Part shown: piece after piece, positions 1 to 5,682 of the stretch
Position numbering within the stretch: the first letter of the stretch is position 1
Layout: each line of letters opens with the position of its first letter
DNA from: a bacterium
GTDB taxonomy: Bacteria; Bacillota_I; Bacilli_A; Acholeplasmatales; JAEDCM01
DNA length: 5,834 nucleotides
Assembly (NCBI GenBank): GCA_024695185.1
Contig: JAILIR010000090.1
Location: forward strand, 1 to 5,834
Direction: 5' to 3'
Made by a program: the position numbers and the translations under genes
Notes under the pieces: generated by a model
What the model saw: the letters and a program-made list of their open reading frames with translations, nothing else
Database searches by the model: none
What the model was told of the DNA's origin: nothing

Positions 1-89
1 ACTCTAATGTATTTTTAGTTAGGGCAGTTAAAAATAGTGATCAAGGATTGGTAGTAGAAAAACCAATAATCATAAAAAGGGATAAATAA
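1..89 (+). CDS. 3' end of an upstream gene, product unknown (possibly an Ig/FN3-like domain end)
   Basis: The frame beginning at base 3 is open from the window edge to a TAA at 87-89 and gives 28 residues; the 5' part lies outside the window. The other two forward frames hit stops within the first 20 bases, so this is the only candidate for a gene entering from the left. The piece contains VFLVRAVKNSDQG followed by a short beta-like stretch ending in IIIKRDK. A VRAV...G strand near the C-terminus is reminiscent of the last strands of fibronectin type III or similar beta-sandwich domains, but 28 residues cannot establish this. The stop lies 21 bp before the TldD start and no promoter is evident between them, so the gene may be co-transcribed with the TldD/TldE pair. 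That the fragment is coding is likely but not certain. Confidence 0.5.
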   Translation, partial: SNVFLVRAVKNSDQGLVVEKPIIIKRDK

Positions 90-110
90 GCTATATTTAG
101 GAGGTAGAAT

Positions 111-1514
111 ATGTTTTCTAGATATTTAAATAGTAAAAGAGAAATATGTAAAAGACTAATATTTCAATTAAAAAAGAATTATAAATATGTCTCTATTTTA
201 GGCAAAGAAATTAAAGGTGATTCTATTAGAGTAGCTACTCGCTTTACGCGTATAGGAGATACCTTTGAAGCTCAATGTGGCTTTGTTGTTAGAGTATATA
301 ACAATAAGAGCTATTCAGAATATGCCTTCTCTGATATTAACGATAATAATTATGATTATATTTATAATGAGATAGTTAAAAAGACAAAATTAAGTGAGAA
401 TCTATTAAATGATCAAGTAAATGCTAATATTGTTAAAGAAGAAGAAATTAAAGAAGATTTTGTTAGACATTTAGCTGATAAAAAATTATCTAATGAAGAA
501 ATCATTAATAAATTCAATATCATTAAAACAAATGCTCATAATTATTCAGATAAAATAATTAATGTTATTTTAGGCTTAGAACATTATGAAGTTAGTTCAA
601 TGTTTTTATCTGATAAAAAAGAATTAACCCAAAACTTCCACTGGGTTTTAGGTATAGTTAGTATTACTTCTAGAGATAAAGAAAATATTAAAAATGTTTA
701 TAACTGTTATGCCCATAATAGTATTGTTAAATGTTTAAAGGAATTAGAAAAGAATTTAAATGATTTATGTGAAACATCAATTAAATTACTTGATTCAACA
801 TTAATAGAACCAGGAGTATATGATATTATAACTGCTCCAGCTATTACAGGCTTAATTGCTCATGAAGCATTTGGTCATGGAGTAGAGCTTGATATGTTCT
901 TAAAGAATAGAGCAAAAGCTAAGAATTATATTAATAAATATGTAGCAAGTCCACTTATTACCATGCATGATGGAGCTAGTAGTTGCCTATCTCAAGCATC
1001 ATATTTCTTTGATGATGATGGAGTTTTAGCTCATGATACAATTATTATTGAAAAAGGTATACTAAAGCGTGGTATATCTGATTTAGTAAGTGCAATGGAA
1101 TTAAAAATGGAGCCTACTGGTAATGGTAGAAGACAAAATCCATTCCATAAATCATATTCAAGAATGACTAATACCTTCTTTGAGGCAGGTACTGATAATT
1201 TAAAGGATATGATTAAATCAGTAGATTATGGTTATATGCTATGTCAGATGGATAACGGAATGGAAGATCCTAAAAACTGGAACATACAATGTACTTGTGC
1301 TTATGCTAAAGAAATTAAAAAAGGAAAGTTTACAGGTAAGATAGTTGCTCCTGTAGTTATGAGTGGTAATGTCTTAGATTTATTACAATCTATTACTGCT
1401 GTTTCTAAAGAATTTGAAATACATGGTTCAGGACATTGTGGTAAAGGACATAAAGAATGGGTACCAGTAAGTGATGGTGGTCCATATTTGAAAGCAAGGT
1501 GTAAATTAGGCTAA
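111..1514 (+). CDS. tldD: TldD-type zinc metalloprotease (catalytic subunit of a TldD/TldE peptidase)
   Basis: This is a 467-residue protein, the usual length for TldD of the TldD/PmbA family. The zinc and catalytic motif HEAFGH (HExxxH) is at residues 251-256. A C-terminal CGKG segment carries Cys443, matching the conserved C-terminal cysteine that serves as third zinc ligand in TldD. Other family landmarks are the NGRR...RMTNTFFEAG segment (about 338-360), SGNVLDLLQSI (419-429) and a VPVSDGGP tail (451-458). Known family members are cytoplasmic and act with TldE on unfolded or linear peptides; in some bacteria they mature RiPP peptides such as microcin B17 or degrade the antitoxin CcdA. The substrate here is unknown. 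The ATG has a strong AGGAGG at 99-104, six bases upstream. The stop overlaps the start of the partner gene by one base. There is no signal peptide. The family call is secure; the substrate is not. Confidence 0.93.
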   Translation: MFSRYLNSKREICKRLIFQLKKNYKYVSILGKEIKGDSIRVATRFTRIGDTFEAQCGFVVRVYNNKSYSEYAFSDINDNNYDYIYNEIVKKTKLSENLLNDQVNANIVKEEEIKEDFVRHLADKKLSNEEIINKFNIIKTNAHNYSDKIINVILGLEHYEVSSMFLSDKKELTQNFHWVLGIVSITSRDKENIKNVYNCYAHNSIVKCLKELEKNLNDLCETSIKLLDSTLIEPGVYDIITAPAITGLIAHEAFGHGVELDMFLKNRAKAKNYINKYVASPLITMHDGASSCLSQASYFFDDDGVLAHDTIIIEKGILKRGISDLVSAMELKMEPTGNGRRQNPFHKSYSRMTNTFFEAGTDNLKDMIKSVDYGYMLCQMDNGMEDPKNWNIQCTCAYAKEIKKGKFTGKIVAPVVMSGNVLDLLQSITAVSKEFEIHGSGHCGKGHKEWVPVSDGGPYLKARCKLG

Positions 1515-2767
1515 TGAGAAAGTATATTGAATTATTAGATAATGCGAATTTATTCGGCTGGAAAATTAGAGAAATAAAAAAGAAAACCACTGAACTATAT
1601 TATATTTTAGATAAACTAGAAACTAATAGATCAACAGATGAATTATTATATAATGTCACAGTATATGTACTAGAAAACAATAAGGTTGGCGCATCAAGTT
1701 TTGATATATATCCATACATGGATAATGCTGAAATAAAGCGAAAAATTGAAACTAATAAAAAGAATGCTTCATTTGCTTTAAATGACTATTATGAGCTACC
1801 TAAATATGAACATTTACATCATAGAGATTTAAATACAAACTTAAGTGGAGAGCCACTTAAAGTATTAGAAAAAATAAAGAATTCTATCTTTAGTGTTAAA
1901 AGTGATGCTTATTTAGCTGCAACAGAATTCTTCTTAGTAGAAACTGATGAAAGATTAATTAATTCTAATGGAGTAGATGTAAAACAAAAGAGCTTTAGAT
2001 TAAACATTGAATTAATTCCTACATATAAGGATGTAGAAACATATAAGATGTTAGAAATGGAAAACTATAATTTAGTAGAGCTTAAAAAGGAAATAAAAGA
2101 ACTACTTAATTTATCAATTAAAAGATATGAAGCTAAGGAATTAGAAAATAAAGAAAAAATAAATATCATATTAGAAAATGATGAAGTAGCACAATTATTA
2201 TCTTTCTTTACTGATGACTTAACTTATGGAGCAAAGTATCAACATATAAACATTAATGAGATTAATGATTCTGTACAAGGTAAAATAAAAGGTGATAAAT
2301 TAACTATAAAGATGGTTCCTCATTATGATGGATGTATTAATTCAAGAGATTTTGATATTGATGGTGTTGTTTTAAAAGAAGTATCATTAATTGAAAAAGG
2401 TATAGCGAAAAATATGTATGGATCATATAGATTTGGTTATTATTTAAAAGAAAAGCCTACAGGTATACTTCCTATAACTGTAGTTAAAGAAGGTAAAAAA
2501 GAACTTAGTGATTTCAAAAATGATAAGTATGTTAGATGTGTTAGATTCTCTAATATGCAGCTAGATTCTAATACAGGCTTCTTTGGTGGAGAAGTAAGAC
2601 TTGGATTTTACTTTGATGGTAAAAAAGAAATACCAGTAACTGGTTTTTCTATTTCAGGTAATATCAACGAACTTAAAAATGTCTTATACTTATCAAAGGA
2701 AGTAGTTAATCTTCCAAGCTACCATGGACCTAAATATTTATTAATTAAAGGAATGAAGATTGCATAA
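1514..2767 (+). CDS. TldE/PmbA-like non-catalytic partner of TldD
   Basis: This 417-residue protein belongs to the TldD/PmbA family by context and by its C-terminal layout. It has SLIEKGIAKNMYGSYR (291-306), a DSNTGFFGGEVRLGFYF segment (351-367) and GFSISGNINELKN (377-389), equivalent to the SGN...LL block of TldD. It has no HExxxH; the corresponding region (about 221-241, NDEVAQLL...) lacks paired histidines, as expected for the TldE subunit. In characterised systems TldE is needed for activity because it helps form the substrate tunnel of the TldD-TldE heterodimer. The ATG shares its A with the TAA of tldD (TAATG). Only a weak, distant AAGGTG (1496-1501) precedes it, so translational coupling probably drives its synthesis at a ratio near 1:1. 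The next Met is at residue 69, so the early start is favoured. The sequence looks quite divergent from classical PmbA, so I give no firm gene symbol. Confidence 0.85.
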   Translation: MRKYIELLDNANLFGWKIREIKKKTTELYYILDKLETNRSTDELLYNVTVYVLENNKVGASSFDIYPYMDNAEIKRKIETNKKNASFALNDYYELPKYEHLHHRDLNTNLSGEPLKVLEKIKNSIFSVKSDAYLAATEFFLVETDERLINSNGVDVKQKSFRLNIELIPTYKDVETYKMLEMENYNLVELKKEIKELLNLSIKRYEAKELENKEKINIILENDEVAQLLSFFTDDLTYGAKYQHININEINDSVQGKIKGDKLTIKMVPHYDGCINSRDFDIDGVVLKEVSLIEKGIAKNMYGSYRFGYYLKEKPTGILPITVVKEGKKELSDFKNDKYVRCVRFSNMQLDSNTGFFGGEVRLGFYFDGKKEIPVTGFSISGNINELKNVLYLSKEVVNLPSYHGPKYLLIKGMKIA

Positions 2768-2769
2768 TA

Positions 2770-2794
2770 AAAAACGGCTTTACTAGCCGTTTTT
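2770..2794. terminator. Bidirectional intrinsic terminator shared by tldE-like gene and lysR
   Basis: A 10-bp stem (AAAAACGGCT at 2770-2779 pairing with AGCCGTTTTT at 2785-2794) closes a 5-base loop. Read rightward, the T-rich arm continues as TTTTTCTTT and ends the TldD/TldE transcript three bases after the stop codon. Read leftward, the arm becomes CCGTTTTTTATTA and ends the regulator transcript. The final codons of the regulator (Lys-Asn-Gly) and part of its TAG stop are encoded inside the hairpin, so one structure serves two convergent genes. Confidence 0.85.
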
Positions 2795-3655
2795 CTTTAT
2801 ATATTCTAAAAATCTTTTGCTAGCATTAGATAAGTTTCTATCATAACATAATGTAATATATCTTGTATCTAATTTTTCAGGAATATTTATTATTTTTAGT
2901 TCTTTATTTTTTAATTCATCTTGAATATATTCTTCAGCTATACAAGTAATACCCATATCCTTTTTAGAGAACTCTACAAGTAAATCTAGGCTTGCTAGTT
3001 CAAAGTTAGGTTTTAATATTACACCATACTTTAGTAGGTTATTATCTAACATTTTTCTAGAAGAGCTTGCTTCTTCTAAAAGTAATACTCTATGATTAAG
3101 TAAATCAGATAAATGATTAATTCCTGTTGTATCATAATCATATGCGCAAACAAAGACATCATGTAGTGCTAGACAGTTAATTGTTTTAACATCTTCATAG
3201 ACTGGAGAGTGTACAAAGACTAAATCTACATCACCGTTTTTAAGAAGTCTCATAGATTCACTTGTTGTACAGTTAGTTACTTTGTATCTTATTTTAGGAA
3301 ATATTGTTTCAAATTCTTTTAGCTTATCAATTAAAAAGTATTTACAAATAGTATCACTAGCACCAATATAAAGAGTACCTGTATCTAAGCTAGATAAATC
3401 ATTAATTGTTTGGTTTAATTCATCAACTTGTTTAAAAATAGATTTACAGTAATCATATATTTCTAGACCTTCTTGGGTAAGCTTTACTCCTTTTTTAGTT
3501 CTAACAAATAATTGAAATCCAACATTATCTTCTAAAGATTTTATGTTTTGACTTACTGCTGGTTGAGATATATATAGCTTTTCACTTGCTTTAGAAAAAC
3601 TCTCTTCATTAGCAACAACGTAAAACACTTGAAGTAAGTTTAAATCACTAATCAT
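2783..3655 (-). CDS. LysR-family transcriptional regulator
   Basis: The 290-residue length is typical of LysR regulators. An N-terminal winged helix-turn-helix covers about residues 1-60, with the diagnostic series F-SKASEKLYISQPAVSQNIKSLE (20-42) and LF-RTKKGVKLTQEG (49-63). A linker helix follows (about 64-90). The two-lobed effector-binding domain starts at TGTLYIGAS (92-100) and includes LLKNGDVDLVF (137-147), EEASSSRKMLD (194-204) and KKDMGITCIAEEYI (231-244). Members act as tetramers in the cytoplasm, bind near divergent promoters and respond to small co-inducers; the ligand here cannot be read from sequence. The ATG is preceded by AAGGAGG (complement of 3666-3672), ten bases away. The gene is divergent from the CofE-like gene, its most likely target, and convergent with the TldD/TldE unit. 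Autoregulation is likely for the family. The family call is secure; the target is inferred. Confidence 0.95.
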   Translation of the reverse strand: MISDLNLLQVFYVVANEESFSKASEKLYISQPAVSQNIKSLEDNVGFQLFVRTKKGVKLTQEGLEIYDYCKSIFKQVDELNQTINDLSSLDTGTLYIGASDTICKYFLIDKLKEFETIFPKIRYKVTNCTTSESMRLLKNGDVDLVFVHSPVYEDVKTINCLALHDVFVCAYDYDTTGINHLSDLLNHRVLLLEEASSSRKMLDNNLLKYGVILKPNFELASLDLLVEFSKKDMGITCIAEEYIQDELKNKELKIINIPEKLDTRYITLCYDRNLSNASKRFLEYIKKNG

Positions 3656-3680
3656 AGATATAAGACCTCCTTATAGTACA

Positions 3681-3700
3681 TATAATATTTATATATTATA
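3681..3700. promoter_or_regulatory. Perfect AT palindrome, candidate LysR-regulator operator
   Basis: TATAATAT (3681-3688) and ATATTATA (3693-3700) are exact inverted repeats separated by TTAT. Outside it, TATAGTA (3672-3678) and TACTTATA (3699-3706) form an imperfect second inverted pair. It lies between the divergent genes and would be centred near -41 relative to the predicted start of the CofE-like transcript, a place where activators often bind. LysR sites are usually short dyads of the T-N11-A type within AT-rich DNA. Palindromes made only of A and T arise easily by chance in such DNA, so this is a candidate only. Confidence 0.4.
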
Positions 3701-3709
3701 CTTATACCA
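3701..3709 (-). promoter_or_regulatory. Candidate promoter -10 element for the lysR gene
   Basis: On the minus strand the bases read TGGTATAAG, a TGn extended -10 with a TATAAG hexamer. It is followed about 30 bases later by the AAGGAGG of the regulator. No good -35 is visible. A competing TATAAT lies just downstream (complement of 3695-3700) inside the palindrome. Either could serve, and both would overlap the -35 zone of the divergent promoter, so the two transcripts could interfere or be co-controlled. Confidence 0.35.
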
Positions 3710-3716
3710 CATAATT

Positions 3717-3725
3717 TGTTATAAT
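3717..3725 (+). promoter_or_regulatory. Extended -10 promoter of the CofE-like gene
   Basis: TGTTATAAT is a perfect TGn-TATAAT extended -10. No convincing -35 lies 16-18 bases upstream (the region reads TTATAC), which is tolerated by extended -10 promoters or may reflect need for an activator. Transcription would start near 3732, giving a leader of only about 15 bases. The ribosome binding site GAGGTGA sits at 3734-3740, seven bases before the ATG, so little room exists for a leader-based control element. Confidence 0.65.
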
Positions 3726-3747
3726 AAAAGAGCGAGGTGAAGTTTTT

Positions 3748-4929
3748 ATGAAATATAGTGGAACTATATCAAGAGGAGTTAGAACTCCAATTATTAAGAA
3801 AGGTGATGACTTAGCATCAATCGTTGTTGATTCTGTATGCAAGGCTGTAGATGAAGCTAAAATTGAAATCAACGATAGAGATGTTGTAGCTATTACAGAA
3901 GTTGTTGTAGGTATTTCTCAAGGAAACTATGCTACAGCTGATCAAATTGCTAAAGATGTGAATAACAAATTTGGTGATGCAACAGTAGGTTTAATTTTCC
4001 CAATTATGAGTAGAAATAGATTCTCTATGTTACTTAAGGGAATTAGTAGAGGAGTAAAAAAGTTAATCGTTATGTTATCGTATCCAGGTGATGAAGTAGG
4101 AAATAAATTAATTAGCCCAGATGCATTACTTGATACTGATATCAACCCATATAAGGATGTATTTACTGAGGCAGAATTCAGAAAATACTTCCCTAATACA
4201 GTTCATGAATTTACTGGTGTAGATTATATTAAGTATTACAAGGAAGCTTGTGAATGCGAATGCGAAATCATTTTAGCAAATGATCCTAGAGCTATTTTAA
4301 AGTATACTGATAATGTAATTATCGCATCTATCCATGAAAGAAAGAGAAACAAGAAGATTCTAGAAAAGGCTGGAGTTAAAAAATGCTACTGCCTAGATGA
4401 ATTAATGACTTCTCCAGTAGATGGATCAGGATATAATGATAAGTTTGGTTTACTAGGATCAAACTTAGCAACTGATAACTCAGTTAAATTATTCCCAAGA
4501 AACTGTCAAGAATTAGTAGAAGATGTACAAGCTAGACTTAAGAAAATCTATAACAAGAATGTAGAAGTTATGGTTTATGGGGACGGCGCATTCAAAGATC
4601 CTCAAGGTGGTATTTGGGAACTTGCTGACCCAGTAGTATCTCCTGGATACACTAAAGGTTTAATTGGTACACCTAATGAATTAAAGTTAAAGTATTTATC
4701 AGATAATGAATTTAAAGGTTTAGCTGGTGATGAATTAAAACAAGCTATGATTAAGAGAATCAAAGAAAAAGATTCTAATTTAGTTGGTAGAATGGAAACT
4801 CAAGGTACTACACCTAGACAATTAACTGATTTACTAGGTAGTTTATCAGATTTAACAAGTGGTTCTGGTGATAAAGGTACTCCAGTTATCTTAATTCAAA
4901 ATTACTTCTCAAATTATTCAAATCAATAA
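3748..4929 (+). CDS. CofE-family (F420-0:gamma-glutamyl ligase-like) protein, substrate unknown
   Basis: This is a 393-residue soluble protein. The N-terminal third resembles the CofE / F420 gamma-glutamyl ligase family (COG1478-type): RGVRTPIIKKGDDLASIV (9-26), then a DRDVVAITEVVVGISQGNY core (43-61). A later block, VMVYGDGAFKDPQGGIWELA (274-293), followed by DPVVSPGYTKGL, looks conserved and probably contributes to the active site. CofE proper adds L-glutamate to F420-0 using GTP and is about 250 residues, so this protein is much longer. It may belong to the long form seen in Bacillota that do not make F420. No other F420 gene is visible; a relative has been reported to replace folylpolyglutamate synthase in chlamydiae, so another gamma-glutamyl acceptor is possible. 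Oddities are CECEC at 168-172 and CYC at 213-215. Its codons include more AAC than tldD (about 9 of 23 Asn against 7 of 36), hinting at higher expression. It is transcribed alone, divergent from lysR. Confidence 0.75.
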   Translation: MKYSGTISRGVRTPIIKKGDDLASIVVDSVCKAVDEAKIEINDRDVVAITEVVVGISQGNYATADQIAKDVNNKFGDATVGLIFPIMSRNRFSMLLKGISRGVKKLIVMLSYPGDEVGNKLISPDALLDTDINPYKDVFTEAEFRKYFPNTVHEFTGVDYIKYYKEACECECEIILANDPRAILKYTDNVIIASIHERKRNKKILEKAGVKKCYCLDELMTSPVDGSGYNDKFGLLGSNLATDNSVKLFPRNCQELVEDVQARLKKIYNKNVEVMVYGDGAFKDPQGGIWELADPVVSPGYTKGLIGTPNELKLKYLSDNEFKGLAGDELKQAMIKRIKEKDSNLVGRMETQGTTPRQLTDLLGSLSDLTSGSGDKGTPVILIQNYFSNYSNQ

Positions 4930-4940
4930 TAGACATAAAT

Positions 4941-4975
4941 GGCTAGAAATGTTTTATTCTAGCCTTTTATTTTGA
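4941..4975 (+). terminator. Intrinsic terminator after the CofE-like gene
   Basis: GGCTAGAA (4941-4948) pairs perfectly with TTCTAGCC (4957-4964) around an 8-base loop, followed by the T-rich run TTTTATTTTGATTTTT. It begins 11 bases past the TAA stop. It ends a single-gene transcript and separates the ligase-like gene from the lipoprotein downstream. Confidence 0.85.
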
Positions 4976-4981
4976 TTTTTA

Positions 4982-5009
4982 TTGCTTTTTAAATTATGCA
5001 TGATATAAT
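4982..5009 (+). promoter_or_regulatory. Promoter of the first lipoprotein gene
   Basis: TGATATAAT (5001-5009) is a perfect TGn-TATAAT extended -10. A weak -35, TTGCTT, lies at 4982-4987 with a 16-base spacer. The start would fall near 5016, on top of the ribosome binding site AGGAAG (5016-5021), so the 5' leader is extremely short, roughly a dozen bases. Confidence 0.65.
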
Positions 5010-5028
5010 CTAATTAGGAAGTGATATA

Positions 5029-5598
5029 ATGAAAAAAGCATTGTTATTTATTTTAATGTTAACATCTATTATTCTTTTAGGAGCATGTAAGAAAAAAGAA
5101 GCGACACCAAGAACTATGGATAATTTCTTAACTGATTTTACTTTATCGCAAAAAGAATTTGAAGATTATGAAAGAATTATAAAAAACGAAAAGGGACCTA
5201 ATAAATTTTCCTATTTAAACAAATTTATGGCACTTCCTTCCTTGCGCCCTAAAAATAAAACGATAATTAATTCAATAAGTATTACAGTATATAATCATTC
5301 AGAAAGTGATTATTCATTTTATCTTTATAATCCAAAGGATGTTATTTTTACAAAATCAGATGGTGTATATTATATGGGTGGATTCAATTATTATAATAAA
5401 ATGGAATTAAAAAGTGGCGAAGAACGTGAGTTAACTTTTAATGTTAATCTTAAAGTTAAAACATCTAGTAAATCATTAATTCTTCTATCAAATTTAGTAT
5501 GCCCTAGAGAAGGAGAAGGATTTCATGAGGATGCAGCAAAAATAAAAGAAAATGGTGGAATGTATAATTTCAAAGTAGATTATAGTGTATACTTATAG
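5029..5598 (+). CDS. Lipoprotein of unknown function
   Basis: This 189-residue protein has a clear lipoprotein signal: MKK, a hydrophobic stretch (4-17) and the lipobox LGAC with the lipidated Cys at residue 20, followed by KKKE. It should be exported by Sec, lipidated and held on the outer face of the membrane. The mature part begins with a charged stretch (about 30-65), then apparently a beta-rich domain (about 78-189). That domain has alternating strands such as NSISITVYNH (81-90) and ERELTFNVNLKV (132-143), and aromatic runs (SFYLY, VYYMGGFNYY). The pattern suggests an Ig-like or DUF4352-like sandwich, but I recognise no specific family. A single mature cysteine (158) is present. The ATG follows AGGAAGTGAT at 5016-5025. 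It has its own promoter and terminator. That it is a real lipoprotein gene is very likely; the function is unknown. Confidence 0.88.
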   Translation: MKKALLFILMLTSIILLGACKKKEATPRTMDNFLTDFTLSQKEFEDYERIIKNEKGPNKFSYLNKFMALPSLRPKNKTIINSISITVYNHSESDYSFYLYNPKDVIFTKSDGVYYMGGFNYYNKMELKSGEERELTFNVNLKVKTSSKSLILLSNLVCPREGEGFHEDAAKIKENGGMYNFKVDYSVYL

Positions 5599-5599
5599 A

Positions 5600-5628
5600 A
5601 AAAGCGGCTATAAAGCCGTTTTTCTTTT
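5600..5628 (+). terminator. Intrinsic terminator after the first lipoprotein gene
   Basis: AAAAGCGGCT (5600-5609) pairs with AGCCGTTTTT (5614-5623), with one G-T wobble, around a 4-base ATAA loop; the T-run continues as TTTTTCTTTT. It starts immediately after the TAG stop. Its CGGCT/AGCCG core is the same as that of the hairpin at 2770-2794. A-rich sequence on the left arm would also let it work leftward, but no gene there needs it. Confidence 0.88.
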
Positions 5629-5634
5629 GTATTA

Positions 5635-5663
5635 TTGAACAAAACATTTATATATTGTATAGT
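5635..5663 (+). promoter_or_regulatory. Promoter of the second lipoprotein gene
   Basis: TTGAAC (5635-5640) and TATAGT (5658-5663) are separated by the ideal 17 bases. They match the housekeeping consensus at four and five of six positions. The predicted start near 5670 coincides with the ribosome binding site GGGAGGAG, so this leader is again about a dozen bases long. Confidence 0.6.
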
Positions 5664-5682
5664 TTTACTGGGAGGAGATATA

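Noticed and set aside
1405..1590. 61-codon open frame on the minus strand across the tldD/tldE junction
   Set aside because: It lies antisense to two conserved genes, has no clear ribosome binding site and its composition is just the shadow of AT-rich coding DNA.
111..2767. RiPP biosynthesis cluster, prompted by the TldD/TldE pair
   Set aside because: No small precursor ORF, cyclodehydratase, radical SAM enzyme or dedicated transporter is visible in the window.
3656..3747. Riboswitch or attenuator before the CofE-like gene
   Set aside because: The predicted leader is only about 15 bases and the intergenic region is almost pure A/T, with no stable stems other than the AT dyad upstream of the start.
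3942..4145. 67-codon open frame on the minus strand inside the CofE-like gene
   Set aside because: It is fully antisense to a strongly coding gene, with no domain, signal or promoter support.
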